64,000 bases of DNA from Acinetobacter junii CIP 64.5 (GCF_000368765.1 NZ_KB849655.1:602569-666568), one strand, 5' to 3'. Positions 9,461 through 19,065 are shown, counted from the stretch's first letter. Translations and numbers: made by a program. Notes: a model not told the origin generated them from the letters alone.

Positions 9461-9799
9461 ATGCCACGTATTAAAGTTCTCCCTCATGCTCAATTCTGTC
9501 CTGAAGGTGCAGAATTCGAAGTGGAAAAAAATGCAAATTTATGCCAAAGCTTACTTAAGCAAGGCATCAAAATTGAACATGCATGCGATATGTCATGCGC
9601 ATGTACCACATGTCACGTCATTGTCCGTAAAGGTTTTGACAGCCTCGAAGAAATGAATGACGTGGAAGCAGATTTACTTGACCGTGCATGGGGTTTGGAG
9701 CCAGACTCTCGCCTTTCGTGTCAAGTTGAAATTGTTGATGAAGATTTAGAAATTGAAATTCCTAAATACACAATCAACCATGCTTCAGAAAATCACTAA
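9461..9799 (+). CDS. fdx: [2Fe-2S] ferredoxin Fdx
   Basis: A 112-residue adrenodoxin-type ferredoxin that supplies electrons during cluster assembly. Ligands follow the C-x5-C-x2-C pattern in CDMSCACTTC, with the fourth Cys in RLSCQVEI. The ATG at 9461 gives the usual start MPRIKVLPH; an in-frame GTG at 9452 coincides with the Shine-Dalgarno region (TAGGTG) and is rejected. Last gene of the isc operon, followed by a strong terminator. No iscX gene follows. Confidence 0.96.
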   Translation: MPRIKVLPHAQFCPEGAEFEVEKNANLCQSLLKQGIKIEHACDMSCACTTCHVIVRKGFDSLEEMNDVEADLLDRAWGLEPDSRLSCQVEIVDEDLEIEIPKYTINHASENH

Positions 9800-9820
9800 A
9801 TTTTTCAAAATTAGTGACAT

Positions 9821-9849
9821 AAAAAACTCCTCTAAATGAGGAGTTTTTT
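9821..9849. terminator. Bidirectional terminator after fdx
   Basis: CTCCTC and GAGGAG pair across TAAAT, flanked by six A and six T. It serves fdx (plus) and the converging cyclase gene (minus). Confidence 0.9.
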
Positions 9850-9888
9850 ATGTGGTAGAGTATTTGCAATACAGAAGAAAAAAATAAT

Positions 9889-11328
9889 CTATTGTTTAAC
9901 CTCATCATCGAGATTTAAACGTGGAATGCCTTGTGCATTAGTAATTTTTTGCTGTGTTTTGATTCTCTGAATCATTTTCTCTAGAATTTCTACCAGCTCA
10001 GGGTATTCATAATTTTGTACTTCTTCAAAATTCAGCACCAAATGAAAACCCTTATATTCAAAATCAAACCATTTTTGTGTATCTGATTTTTTGCCTGTGA
10101 ATTTCTCCATGACTTGCCATGTTTTCACAGGACCTTGAATCCCTTTCAAATAGATCGGCACTTTAGGAACACACAGAAATTCATTTTTAATTAACTGATG
10201 CGTATCATCTGCAATTAAAATTTCATCAACTTCAGCAGCTGATTGCAAACGGGCTGCCAGATTTACATCACGACCTACAATCGTATATGCCATACGATGT
10301 GAAGCACCATAATTCCCAACGTGACAATATCCTGTACTTATTCCCATGCGAATATGTAATGCTGGATAACCCATTTTTTTCCAGCGTTCGCGTAGCAATT
10401 TCATCTGTTGGCGCATTGCGATGGCCATTTCAACACAAGACTTCGCATCTTGTTCTACACCTTGAGAGTTTGGATCACCAAAGAAAATCAGGATCGCATC
10501 ACCCATAAACTTATCGACGGTTGCTTCATACTGTTTTGCAATTTCCGTCATATGACTTAAATAATCATTTAATAAGAAAGCTAAATCATCTGGAATTAAA
10601 CTTTCAGAAAGCTCTGTAAAACCCTGGATATCAGAGAAGAAGATCGTTAATTTTTTACGTTTATATTCGATTTTCGCTTCAGCCTCGCCACGCATAATCG
10701 ACTGCCACAACTGTAATGGAGCATAACGACTTAGTTGATTTGCAAAGGCAATATAACGAGTCATTTGATTATGATAATGCTGACGTTGCTGACCTAGAAT
10801 ATTCAAACGACGATGTTGATAGTAGTTACCAATCACAATGAACATCATCAATCCAAGTAAACTCACCACTGTAAGTTCAGGATTAGTCGGTTCAAAATAT
10901 TCTTCCGCACCAAATATAAAAAATGTTGAAAAATAAAAGGTCAACACACCAATCAAAATAATTAATGATGCTACTGGCAAAGTAATTTTATTGTTTAAAC
11001 CTACATAAAGTAGTGCAAATAGGATTGTAAATGTAGGTACTAGGCTTAAATGTAATCCAGCTAAAACAATGGCAACGATAACAGCCTCTATGCCAAATAA
11101 GACATTCTTCTCTGTATCACGATCAAATTTGTATTGAAGCCATTTTTCAAGCTTAGGAGACAGTAAAAAGAAAACTAATAAAATTGGAAGAATATAGAGT
11201 TGGTGATTAGCGCTAGAAGAAGTAAAAGTATAAATAACCAAAATTAATGACAAAATCGAATATCCCATCAAACGATGGAAATAAGCGAACTGTCTAGGTT
11301 CTTTATCGATTAACCTATCTAGTAGCAC
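9889..11328 (-). CDS. Membrane-bound class III adenylate/guanylate cyclase
   Basis: This 479-residue protein has a hydrophobic N-terminal half with about six transmembrane segments (roughly residues 20-175, MASE2-like in layout) and a cytoplasmic class III cyclase domain (about 225-410). The metal-binding aspartates are in FFSDIQGFTELSES and KFMGDAILIFFGDP; the transition-state region is YTIVGRDVNLAARLQ. It should make cAMP (or cGMP) from the nucleoside triphosphate. The architecture resembles Pseudomonas CyaB-type enzymes that feed Vfr/Crp signalling. Substrate choice between ATP and GTP is not settled by reading alone. Confidence 0.88.
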   Translation of the reverse strand: MLLDRLIDKEPRQFAYFHRLMGYSILSLILVIYTFTSSSANHQLYILPILLVFFLLSPKLEKWLQYKFDRDTEKNVLFGIEAVIVAIVLAGLHLSLVPTFTILFALLYVGLNNKITLPVASLIILIGVLTFYFSTFFIFGAEEYFEPTNPELTVVSLLGLMMFIVIGNYYQHRRLNILGQQRQHYHNQMTRYIAFANQLSRYAPLQLWQSIMRGEAEAKIEYKRKKLTIFFSDIQGFTELSESLIPDDLAFLLNDYLSHMTEIAKQYEATVDKFMGDAILIFFGDPNSQGVEQDAKSCVEMAIAMRQQMKLLRERWKKMGYPALHIRMGISTGYCHVGNYGASHRMAYTIVGRDVNLAARLQSAAEVDEILIADDTHQLIKNEFLCVPKVPIYLKGIQGPVKTWQVMEKFTGKKSDTQKWFDFEYKGFHLVLNFEEVQNYEYPELVEILEKMIQRIKTQQKITNAQGIPRLNLDDEVKQ

Positions 11329-11376
11329 CCTCTACTCCTTCCTTATCTAAGAAGACCTACAATCCTCTTGACTAAA

Positions 11377-11811
11377 TCAGTCCATGCGCCAATCAAAAGG
11401 CATATCACCCTGACCACGTAATGCAAGCATAAGGGTTTGACGCATATGAGCAAGAACATCGCTGCTGTATGGTACAGCTGGAGTACCCCAAACTGGTTTA
11501 GGCCACGCAACATCATTTTGATAACGTACAACATGATGAAAATGAAGCTGTGGTACAACATTACCAAGTGCCGCTACATTCATCTTGTCAGCACGGAATA
11601 CGCGAGAAAGCTGACTAGACAACCAACTCGATTCACGTAAAAATTGTTCCTGATCAGCTTGACTGAGTTCATATAACTCAGTGATTCCAGGAACACGTGG
11701 TATAAGAATTAGCCAAGGAAATTGCATATCATTCATTAAACGACATGTTGAAAGCGGAAAGTCGCCTACAAAAAATGTATCTTGAGCAAGTTGTGGATGC
11801 AAACTAAACAT
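11377..11811 (-). CDS. HIT (histidine triad) family protein
   Basis: A 144-residue protein of the HIT nucleotide-hydrolase/transferase superfamily. The active-site region is QLHFHHVVRYQND; here the histidine order is H-F-H-H rather than the textbook H-x-H-x-H, as in a subgroup of proteobacterial HIT proteins. The conserved LNDMQFPW-type segment appears as LMNDMQFPWLILIPR near residues 25-40. The cellular substrate is unknown. It is transcribed toward the cyclase with a 48-nt gap, so the two may be co-transcribed. Confidence 0.82.
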   Translation of the reverse strand: MFSLHPQLAQDTFFVGDFPLSTCRLMNDMQFPWLILIPRVPGITELYELSQADQEQFLRESSWLSSQLSRVFRADKMNVAALGNVVPQLHFHHVVRYQNDVAWPKPVWGTPAVPYSSDVLAHMRQTLMLALRGQGDMPFDWRMD

Positions 11812-11850
11812 ATCTTTATAAATGATGCAAAATAATAATGGTCAATACTA

Positions 11851-11870
11851 TCACATCAGTTGTGATGTGA
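11851..11870. promoter_or_regulatory. Inverted repeat upstream of the HIT gene
   Basis: TCACATCA and TGATGTGA form perfect 8-nt arms around GTTG, about 40-60 nt before the HIT start codon. AT-rich flanks extend the symmetry imperfectly. It could be an operator for a dimeric regulator; no regulator is adjacent. Confidence 0.4.
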
Positions 11871-11992
11871 ATATTATTAGTAACCTGTTTGATTACAAAT
11901 AACAATGATTTTCCTCAGTTATTGATGCATCATCCGACCAAAAAATGATTCTGTATCGAATGATACTTCTCCCCTCAAATCTGATTTTCTAA

Positions 11993-14900
11993 TTAGCCAT
12001 TCAACTCACTTAACAACTTGTTCAACAAGGTCACAATAAACTGGATACGCTCTTCATATTCTGACAAATGAACTGTCAATTTCAATCGCTGACCACCCTC
12101 CATACGATAGTGAGTTGGATTCTTCTGCATCAACTGAATGATACTGATTGCTTGTACAGGTGTATCAGGAGAAAACTCGATATACCCACCGTTTGTATTC
12201 ACATCGACTTTTGTAATTCCAAGTTGTTCCGCTTTAAGGCGCACTTGATGAACGCTGAACAACTGTTTAACTGCTTGAGGTGGAATACCAAAACGGTCAA
12301 TCAACTCCATTCGGATATTATCCAGTTTCTCTTGTGTGTCTGTATTACTAATACGCTTGTAGAACAATAAGCGTTGATGAACATCGCCCAAATAATCATC
12401 TGGAATCAATGCTGGCATATGTAAGTTAATTTCAGCAGTAAGTGAAAGCGGAGCATCGAAATTAGGAGTTTTACCTTTTTGAATCGCCTTGGTTGCCTTT
12501 TCAAGCATCTCCATATACAAGCTGTAGCCAATTGCTTGCATTGAACCACTTTGCTGCTCACCTAAGAGCTCACCAGCACCGCGAATCTCTAAATCTTCTG
12601 TCGCCAGCATAAAACCAGCACCAAGTGTTGAAGCTCTTTGAATTGCATCTAAACGTTTTTCGGCATCACCTTTCAAATGTTTGAGTGATGGTACGAGCAA
12701 ATAAGCATAGGCTTGGTGATGTGAACGCCCAACACGACCGCGAAGTTGATGCAACTGGGCCAAACCTAGTTTATCGGCACGTTCTATAATGATTGTATTG
12801 GCATTCGGTACATCAATACCCGTTTCTATAATCGTAGAGCAAACCAGTACGTTGTATTCTTTGTGGTAGAACTGCTGCATGACTTGTTCAAGTTCACGCT
12901 CACGCATTTGTCCATGAGCAACTGCTACACGAGCTTCTGGAACCAAGGTTCGAATACTTTCTGCAGCTCGTTCTATTGTATCGACTTCATTATGTAAGAA
13001 GTAGACTTGTCCACCACGCAATAATTCACGCAGAATTGCCTCTTTCACAGAGTCATCCGTATGCTCTTGAACAAAAGTTTTTACGGCTAAACGGCGTGCT
13101 GGTGGCGTCGCAATAATAGATAAATCACGCATTCCAGAGAATGCCATATTTAAGGTACGAGGAATTGGGGTTGCTGTGAGCGTAAGCATATCCACATCGG
13201 CACGAAGTGCTTTGATACGCTCTTTATCACGCACACCAAAACGATGTTCTTCATCGACGATCATTAAACCTAAATTTTTAAACTGTACATTTTCTTGCAG
13301 AATTTTATGGGTTCCGACCACGATATCAACTTTGCCATCAGCCAAATCTTCAATGATTTTTAGATGCGTTTTGTTGCTTCCGAAACGTGATAAAACTTCG
13401 ATACGAACTGCTGTATCCGCAAAGCGATCTTTGAATGACTCATAATGTTGTTGCGCAAGTAAGGTCGTCGGTACCAAAACTGCAACTTGTTTATTGTTTT
13501 GTACTGCTACAAAGGCTGCTCGCATCGCAACTTCAGTTTTTCCAAAACCAACATCACCACAAACCAAACGATCCATAGGTTTCGCAAGTTGCATGTCATG
13601 AAGAGTTGATTCAATCGCATTGGCTTGGTCTAGTGTCTCCTCATAAGCGAAGCCACTTGCGAATTGCATATATGCCGTGTGATCTAGCTCAAATGCAAAA
13701 CCTGGTTTTGATTGTCGACGAGCTTGTATATGCAATAACTCAGCCGCTACATCATGAATTTGCTCTAAGGCTTTGCGCTTAGCTTTACTCCATGTATCTG
13801 TACCCAACTTGTGCAAAGGTGCAAGATCAGGATCTCCACCACTATAGCGACTGATCAAATGTAAATTGGTGACAGGAACATAGACCTTAGCCCCATCAGC
13901 ATAATCAAGTTGTAAAAACTCATGATCTTGCTGATCAATCTCTAAAGTGACTAATCCAGCATAACGTCCAACACCATGATCAATATGTACGACAGGCGCA
14001 CCTATACTCAGTTCGGTTAAACTCCGAATTAAAAACTCTTCGGAAACTTCTTGCTGACGTTTTCGTCTACGTTGAACAACTCTGTGTTCGTAAAGTTGAT
14101 TTTCAGATATAACTGATAATTGATCTGTGAGAAGTAAACCACGGTCTAAAGGAGCACTGGTAATCGCAACTTTTAGCTTATCCTTTTGGAATTGAGCAAA
14201 GCTATCGACTGTTTGAATTTCTCCTAAAACTGAGCGCAGCGCATCTTTTAAAGTTTCGCGTCGTCCTGCACTTTCAGCGACTAAAAGCACAGGAAATTTA
14301 ATTTGATCGATATAATTTTTAACAGCTTGAAAAGGCTGCTCTTTTTTAGGATCTACAGCGAGTTTTGGAGGTTGCTCTGCTGATAAATTTAGAACACCAG
14401 CTTTCTCGTCGAAAGTATCTGCCGAAGCAAGAATTCTTGGAAATTGATTTAATGCCTGCAAAACATGATTAGGCATTAAAAATAGATCTTCAGGAGGTAG
14501 GATCGGTTGATCAATATTGTGTCGACGATCTTCGTAACGACGAACGACTTCCTTCCAAAAACTAATTAATTCATCTTCAACTTCATTATTTGTAATGACA
14601 ACGCAATTCTTTGGTAAGTATGTCATTAACATACTTTGCGCTTCCATTAACTTTTTATCAAAAAATAAAGGAAAATAAAACTCTAACCCCGGTGTTGCTA
14701 TACCTTCGAGTACATCTTGATAGATAGGATTTTTCTTGGGATTTGCGGTAGGAAAACTTTCCGCATAGCGATCTCGGAATGTTGATCTACCTTCTTTGAG
14801 AGGGAACTCTTTGGCAGGTAATACAGTAAAATTCTTTAATGATTCAGTTGTTCTTTGAGTTTCAGAATCGAAAAACTTCAGGCTTTCAATTTCGTCATCA

Positions 14901-15454
14901 AATAAGTCGATACGAATAGGTTGATCTTGTCCTGATGCATATATGTCCATAATACTGCCACGAACTGCAAACTCACCATGATCATAAACAGTATCAACTA
15001 AGCGATAGCCTGCTTGGACTAATTGTTTTTTCTGTGCTTCTAAATCAAGTTTTTGACCAACTTTAATATCAAAATGCTCACCAACAACCCATGAGTAAGG
15101 TGCAACACGTTGAGCCAAAGTACTAGCAGAAATTAATAAAATCCCCTTTTGTGGCATATTAGATAAAATAGCCAAACGCTCGGAGACGATATCTTGGTGC
15201 GGAGATAAGCGATCATATGGCAATATTTCCCAGTCAGGAAAGATTGTTGGTTTTATGCCATAAAATTCAAGCTCACTTTCAAGCTGTGCAAGATGTTGAT
15301 TATTTCGTGCAACAATTACATATAAATTAGAATTCTGAGTGGCAATTTCTTTGAATAGTAGTGCAGCAGATGACCCAAGAAGCGAACCAATCCAGCGTTT
15401 TTCGCCAGCTTTGAATTGTTGTAAGTTTAATTGAGAGATTTCTTGTTGAAACAT
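11993..15454 (-). CDS. mfd: Transcription-repair coupling factor Mfd
   Basis: A 1153-residue SF2 translocase that removes RNA polymerase stalled at DNA lesions and recruits UvrA. Order: UvrB-like module (about 1-340), RNA-polymerase-interacting CarD-like domain (about 480-550, APVVHIDHGVGRYAGL), RecG-like motor with Walker A GDVGFGKTEVAMRAAF and the DEEH box IVDEEHRFG, then LTATPIPRTLNMA, the TRG motif region, and the C-terminal TRCF domain. Length matches the family. It stands alone on the minus strand; the 265-nt region upstream holds a palindrome at 15533-15544. Confidence 0.98.
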   Translation of the reverse strand: MFQQEISQLNLQQFKAGEKRWIGSLLGSSAALLFKEIATQNSNLYVIVARNNQHLAQLESELEFYGIKPTIFPDWEILPYDRLSPHQDIVSERLAILSNMPQKGILLISASTLAQRVAPYSWVVGEHFDIKVGQKLDLEAQKKQLVQAGYRLVDTVYDHGEFAVRGSIMDIYASGQDQPIRIDLFDDEIESLKFFDSETQRTTESLKNFTVLPAKEFPLKEGRSTFRDRYAESFPTANPKKNPIYQDVLEGIATPGLEFYFPLFFDKKLMEAQSMLMTYLPKNCVVITNNEVEDELISFWKEVVRRYEDRRHNIDQPILPPEDLFLMPNHVLQALNQFPRILASADTFDEKAGVLNLSAEQPPKLAVDPKKEQPFQAVKNYIDQIKFPVLLVAESAGRRETLKDALRSVLGEIQTVDSFAQFQKDKLKVAITSAPLDRGLLLTDQLSVISENQLYEHRVVQRRRKRQQEVSEEFLIRSLTELSIGAPVVHIDHGVGRYAGLVTLEIDQQDHEFLQLDYADGAKVYVPVTNLHLISRYSGGDPDLAPLHKLGTDTWSKAKRKALEQIHDVAAELLHIQARRQSKPGFAFELDHTAYMQFASGFAYEETLDQANAIESTLHDMQLAKPMDRLVCGDVGFGKTEVAMRAAFVAVQNNKQVAVLVPTTLLAQQHYESFKDRFADTAVRIEVLSRFGSNKTHLKIIEDLADGKVDIVVGTHKILQENVQFKNLGLMIVDEEHRFGVRDKERIKALRADVDMLTLTATPIPRTLNMAFSGMRDLSIIATPPARRLAVKTFVQEHTDDSVKEAILRELLRGGQVYFLHNEVDTIERAAESIRTLVPEARVAVAHGQMRERELEQVMQQFYHKEYNVLVCSTIIETGIDVPNANTIIIERADKLGLAQLHQLRGRVGRSHHQAYAYLLVPSLKHLKGDAEKRLDAIQRASTLGAGFMLATEDLEIRGAGELLGEQQSGSMQAIGYSLYMEMLEKATKAIQKGKTPNFDAPLSLTAEINLHMPALIPDDYLGDVHQRLLFYKRISNTDTQEKLDNIRMELIDRFGIPPQAVKQLFSVHQVRLKAEQLGITKVDVNTNGGYIEFSPDTPVQAISIIQLMQKNPTHYRMEGGQRLKLTVHLSEYEERIQFIVTLLNKLLSELNG

Positions 15455-15663
15455 AGAGAAAATCGTGCAATTTAAAGGACAAGTGGCTTAGTTTAGCATG
15501 ATGTTTTTTAGATAAATAAGAAATTCTATATTTGATAATTATCATTGAATTTCACTTAGGCTATTTTTGAAGATTAATAAAAAGATCGCATTTTGATAGT
15601 TCAATTTTAAAATCTAAATTTATAATCCAAGCTTTATGCTCACTAAATTGAATCTCTTTGCAT

Positions 15664-15704
15664 AAAAAAAGCACTCTTCAACTCACTCAGAAAAGTGCTT
15701 TTTA
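15664..15704 (-). terminator. Terminator after aceI
   Basis: On the minus strand AAGCACT and AGTGCTT pair across a long loop and are followed by a run of seven T. It lies 15 nt after the aceI stop. Confidence 0.75.
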
Positions 15705-15719
15705 TAAACTCATTTACTT

Positions 15720-16148
15720 TTAAGAAGCAAATTTTGCATTTGGAAAGAAACGGTTTTCAATCGTGTCATAGCACCATTGGAAAATAAATGTATAAACCAG
15801 AATACACATGGTCAAAGCAAAATCTAGAATCAATGCTTCGATAAATGACATATTCATCATATAAGCAATAATTGGAATAGTTGCGAGCATCAAACCGCCC
15901 TCAAACCCAATAGCATGCATAATACGAACAGGTATCGTTCTTTCCCACTGATATTTAAACTCAATTTTCTCGAAATAGTGATTAAATATCATATTCCAGA
16001 TCACTGAAATAACAGCCATGATCACACCTAAAACACCTGTGACCTCAAGTGGCATACTAAAAATAAAACTTAACGCGATAGCGATGATGACCAATAAAAT
16101 CACTTCATAACTGATCGCATGAATGAGCCTTCTTTTGGAAATCAACAT
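15720..16148 (-). CDS. aceI: PACE-family efflux transporter AceI (chlorhexidine type)
   Basis: A 142-residue protein with four transmembrane helices arranged as two tandem bacterial transmembrane pairs, the PACE (proteobacterial antimicrobial compound efflux) pattern. The N-terminus MLISKRRLIHAISYE is the AceI signature, including the essential membrane glutamate at position 15; RIMHAIGFEGG begins the second repeat. AceI exports chlorhexidine with proton coupling, and polyamines such as cadaverine are reported physiological substrates. The next gene, divergent aceR, is its known type of activator, which strengthens the call. Confidence 0.93.
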   Translation of the reverse strand: MLISKRRLIHAISYEVILLVIIAIALSFIFSMPLEVTGVLGVIMAVISVIWNMIFNHYFEKIEFKYQWERTIPVRIMHAIGFEGGLMLATIPIIAYMMNMSFIEALILDFALTMCILVYTFIFQWCYDTIENRFFPNAKFAS

Positions 16149-16236
16149 TTTTAAAACACTCTTTTGTTTGGATATGGCTCATTTTATTTTTATAATTTTG
16201 ATCAATCCAATCAGATTCTTTCAGTTTTATTGACAG
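16149..16236. promoter_or_regulatory. aceI-aceR divergent promoter region
   Basis: This 88-nt, very AT-rich interval separates the two start codons. AceR, a LysR-type regulator, is expected to bind here and activate aceI. ATTGATCAAT-type dyads (around 16200) are present, but I cannot assign one binding site with confidence. Confidence 0.6.
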
Positions 16237-17130
16237 ATGAATATAAATCAAGAACAACTACTCATGTTCCAAACCGTCATGGAAACAGGTTCATTTTCAG
16301 CAGCAGCACGAAAGTTAGGTAAAGTCCCATCTGCGATAAGCATGTCGATTGCAAACTTAGAAATTGATTTAAACCTCAATTTATTTGACCGTATCGGACG
16401 AGAACCTATTCCTACTGATGCAGCAAAAATGCTGTATGAAAAAACTCATTTGCTTTTGATTGAAATGAATCAATGGAAACAGCATGCTCACGCGTTGAGT
16501 AATGGTCTGGAATCCACATTAAATATTGTCGTGGTATCAGAACTATTGCACACCAATTGGACAGATTACATCACATTGCTCGAACAAAACTTTCCGAGTT
16601 TAGCAATCAATATTGTCTCTGCCCCACAGGAAGATGCCCTGCAAATGCTACTTGATCAAACCGCCCAGTTAGCACTGATGTTTGAACGGGAGCATTTAGA
16701 TAGTCGGGAACAGTTTGTTGAATTAAAAAGAGAGGCTTTGGTTCCTGTTATTGCAAAACATCATCCTCTTGCTCAACTCAAACAAGTGTCATTTGAGCAA
16801 ATGGTGCAAACCCGTCAGATTGTGGTGGCGAGTCGAGACCATACCATCAAGCCTGAACTGTTATTTTCCAAAGATTACTGGCGCACCGATAACCATCATT
16901 CCGCCTGCATGATGATTGTGCGAAATCTTGGCTGGGGAGTACTGCCTCTTGAAATGTTTAATGAAAATCCAGAATTGAAGAAAAAGTTAAAAATCATGGA
17001 ACTTTATGATTTTACGCCAAAGTTTGAATATTATGTAGACTTGGTCTGGAGCCGTGAAAGTGATCTGGGTGCAGCAGCACGTTTCTTAATTGAACATGTT
17101 CGCCAAAAACGTCAGCTTGACCACAAATAA
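16237..17130 (+). CDS. aceR: LysR-type regulator AceR
   Basis: A 297-residue LysR-type regulator. The N-terminal winged helix (MNINQEQLLMFQTVMETGSF, then AAARKLGKVPSAISMSIANL, residues about 1-60) is followed by a periplasmic-binding-protein-like effector domain (about 90-290). It is divergent from aceI, the arrangement described in Acinetobacter, where AceR binds chlorhexidine and activates aceI. It has no close partner downstream; tal begins 113 nt later. Confidence 0.85.
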   Translation: MNINQEQLLMFQTVMETGSFSAAARKLGKVPSAISMSIANLEIDLNLNLFDRIGREPIPTDAAKMLYEKTHLLLIEMNQWKQHAHALSNGLESTLNIVVVSELLHTNWTDYITLLEQNFPSLAINIVSAPQEDALQMLLDQTAQLALMFEREHLDSREQFVELKREALVPVIAKHHPLAQLKQVSFEQMVQTRQIVVASRDHTIKPELLFSKDYWRTDNHHSACMMIVRNLGWGVLPLEMFNENPELKKKLKIMELYDFTPKFEYYVDLVWSRESDLGAAARFLIEHVRQKRQLDHK

Positions 17131-17243
17131 TCAAAAGCGAATAGATAAATCTTAATCTGTAATGAAAGCAGGGCTTTGCTTTCACGGAGATTATGCTATA
17201 ACAGAAGTTACCAATAATATTGTTTAGCAAGAAACCTATAGCA

Positions 17244-18233
17244 ATGACTGAATCTGCATTACATCAATTAAAAAAATTAACCACTGTGGTTGCTGATAGT
17301 AGCGATCTGGAAGCGATTGAAAAATTCCGCCCTTTGGACGCGACTACCAATCCATCTCTGATCACGGCTGCTGCTGAACAACCAGAAAGTAAAGAACTGA
17401 TTGAAGATGCCTATGCACAGGCAAAACAAGAAGGTTATCAAAGTGATGAACTGATTGAACGCACCATTGATATTTTAACTGTGAAATTTGGTGTTGAAAT
17501 TTTAAAGCTGATTGATGGCCGTGTATCAACTGAGGTAGATGCCTCACTGTCTTATGATACCGAAGCGACGATTGCCAAGGCACGTGAACTCTCCAAGCTT
17601 TATCAGGGCTATGGCATTGAACAGTCACGCATCCTGATCAAGATTGCGTCAACATGGGAAGGCATTCAAGCAGCTAAAGTTTTAGAGGCTGAAGGGATTC
17701 CATGTAACCTAACATTATTGTTTGGTTTGCATCAGGCACAAGCTTGCGCAGATGCCAAAGTCACGCTGATTTCCCCATTTGTAGGTCGTATTCTGGATTG
17801 GTATAAAAAAGCTGAGGGTGTTGATCAATATCCTATTGAAAAAGACCCTGGAGTGCTGTCGGTTAAGAAAATCTATAACTACTACAAACAACACGGCATT
17901 CCAACACAGGTCATGGGTGCAAGCTTCCGCAGCACAGCGCAAGTTTTAGGCTTGGCAGGTTGTGATTTATTGACCATTGCGCCAAATTTATTGGCGCAAC
18001 TGGAACAGGATCAGCAAACGGTTACAGCTCAACTCAGTACCGAAGCAGCACAACAGGCAGAAAAAATTGAACGTCCTGCCCAAAGCAAAGAAAGCTTTAA
18101 GGCAGAACTTGAACACGACTTGATGGCTTTCCAGTTACTGCAAAGCGGTATTGATGGCTTTATCAAGGCGCGTGACCAGCTCAGTTTATTACTGCGCCAA
18201 TCTTTTGGTATTGATGCTGAAATCAAGCCTTAA
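17244..18233 (+). CDS. tal: Transaldolase
   Basis: A 329-residue class I transaldolase of the TalB subgroup, exchanging a dihydroxyacetone unit in the non-oxidative pentose phosphate pathway. The Schiff-base lysine lies in SRILIKIASTWEGIQAA. DATTNPSLITAAAE and GRVSTEVDASLSYD are family signatures. The ATG at 17244 (MTESALHQLKKLTTVVADSS) aligns with known starts; an in-frame TTG eight codons earlier is less likely. Leucine codons are mostly CTG here, unlike the upstream isc genes. Followed by a terminator. Confidence 0.96.
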   Translation: MTESALHQLKKLTTVVADSSDLEAIEKFRPLDATTNPSLITAAAEQPESKELIEDAYAQAKQEGYQSDELIERTIDILTVKFGVEILKLIDGRVSTEVDASLSYDTEATIAKARELSKLYQGYGIEQSRILIKIASTWEGIQAAKVLEAEGIPCNLTLLFGLHQAQACADAKVTLISPFVGRILDWYKKAEGVDQYPIEKDPGVLSVKKIYNYYKQHGIPTQVMGASFRSTAQVLGLAGCDLLTIAPNLLAQLEQDQQTVTAQLSTEAAQQAEKIERPAQSKESFKAELEHDLMAFQLLQSGIDGFIKARDQLSLLLRQSFGIDAEIKP

Positions 18234-18253
18234 TTAGTCGATTTTTCAACTAT

Positions 18254-18294
18254 AAAAAACCGATTTTTGTTACTATAGCAAGAATCGGTTTTTT
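18254..18294. terminator. Terminator after tal
   Basis: AAAAAACCGATT and AATCGGTTTTTT are perfect 12-nt arms around a 17-nt loop. It ends only 13 nt before the start codon of the following transporter. Confidence 0.85.
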
Positions 18295-18306
18295 AATGAG
18301 TTGATT

Positions 18307-18957
18307 GTGTTTGGTATCACAGATTTAACCGCTTACATCATTGGTACAGTGTTGATCATCTTATTACCTGGCCCCAACTCGTTATATGTAATGTCGGTTG
18401 CCTCACGTTATGGGATCCGAACAGGTTTTTGGGGTGCATTAGGCGTATTAACAGGTGATTCTATTTTAATCCTGCTGACTATTTTTGGAGCAGCATCCCT
18501 GTTACAAGCTTTTCCAATTTTATTTGTGATTTTAAAAATAATCGGGGGTGCCTACTTAGCCTATTTAGGTTTTAAATTATTACAGGGCGCTTATCAAACA
18601 TGGAACACACCACAACAGCATGCTGAACTGCCTGATTTACCTCAATTAGATCAAGTTCATCCTTACCGTACAGCATTGAGTATCAGCTTGCTTAATCCCA
18701 AAGCCATCCTATTTTTTCTGTCTTTCTTTGTGCAGTTCGTCAAGCCAGACTATGCCTATCCTGCATTAAGTTTTTTAATTCTGGCGATTATTCTGCAATT
18801 GATTAGCTTTAGTTATTTAACCGCCTTGATCTTTTCTGGTATTAAATTGGCAGCTTTCTTTAAACATAACCTTAAACTGGCAGCAAGTGGTATTTGTCTG
18901 GTCGGTATCCTGTTTTTTGGTTTCGGTCTTAAACTCGCAAGCTCAACGCTGGCTTAA
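18307..18957 (+). CDS. LysE/LeuE-family amino-acid exporter
   Basis: This 216-residue, six-helix membrane protein carries the LysE superfamily signature LLPGPNSLYVMSVASRYGIR near residues 20-40 and the later LLNPKAILFFLSFFVQFV motif. Members export amino acids such as leucine, threonine, lysine or homoserine lactone. The sequence style is close to LeuE, but the substrate cannot be read off. The GTG at 18307 gives the family-like start MFGITDL; a TTG two codons earlier is an alternative. The tal terminator sits immediately upstream. Confidence 0.85.
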   Translation: MFGITDLTAYIIGTVLIILLPGPNSLYVMSVASRYGIRTGFWGALGVLTGDSILILLTIFGAASLLQAFPILFVILKIIGGAYLAYLGFKLLQGAYQTWNTPQQHAELPDLPQLDQVHPYRTALSISLLNPKAILFFLSFFVQFVKPDYAYPALSFLILAIILQLISFSYLTALIFSGIKLAAFFKHNLKLAASGICLVGILFFGFGLKLASSTLA

Positions 18958-19065
18958 TGCTACTTTTGATCGAATGATCAATTTATCCAATCATTTTAGA
19001 ACTACGATTTAGCGGATATTAACGATATACTTTTCAACAAATTTTAATCAACTATAGATGCATAG

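Noticed and set aside
7027..9799. hscBA-fdx as a separate operon with its own promoter
   Set aside because: No clear -35/-10 pair is visible between the hairpin and hscB, so I keep it as part of the isc operon with an internal hairpin.
12068..13445. Two plus-strand ORFs inside mfd
   Set aside because: Both are antisense frames in a highly conserved gene; no RBS or known motif.
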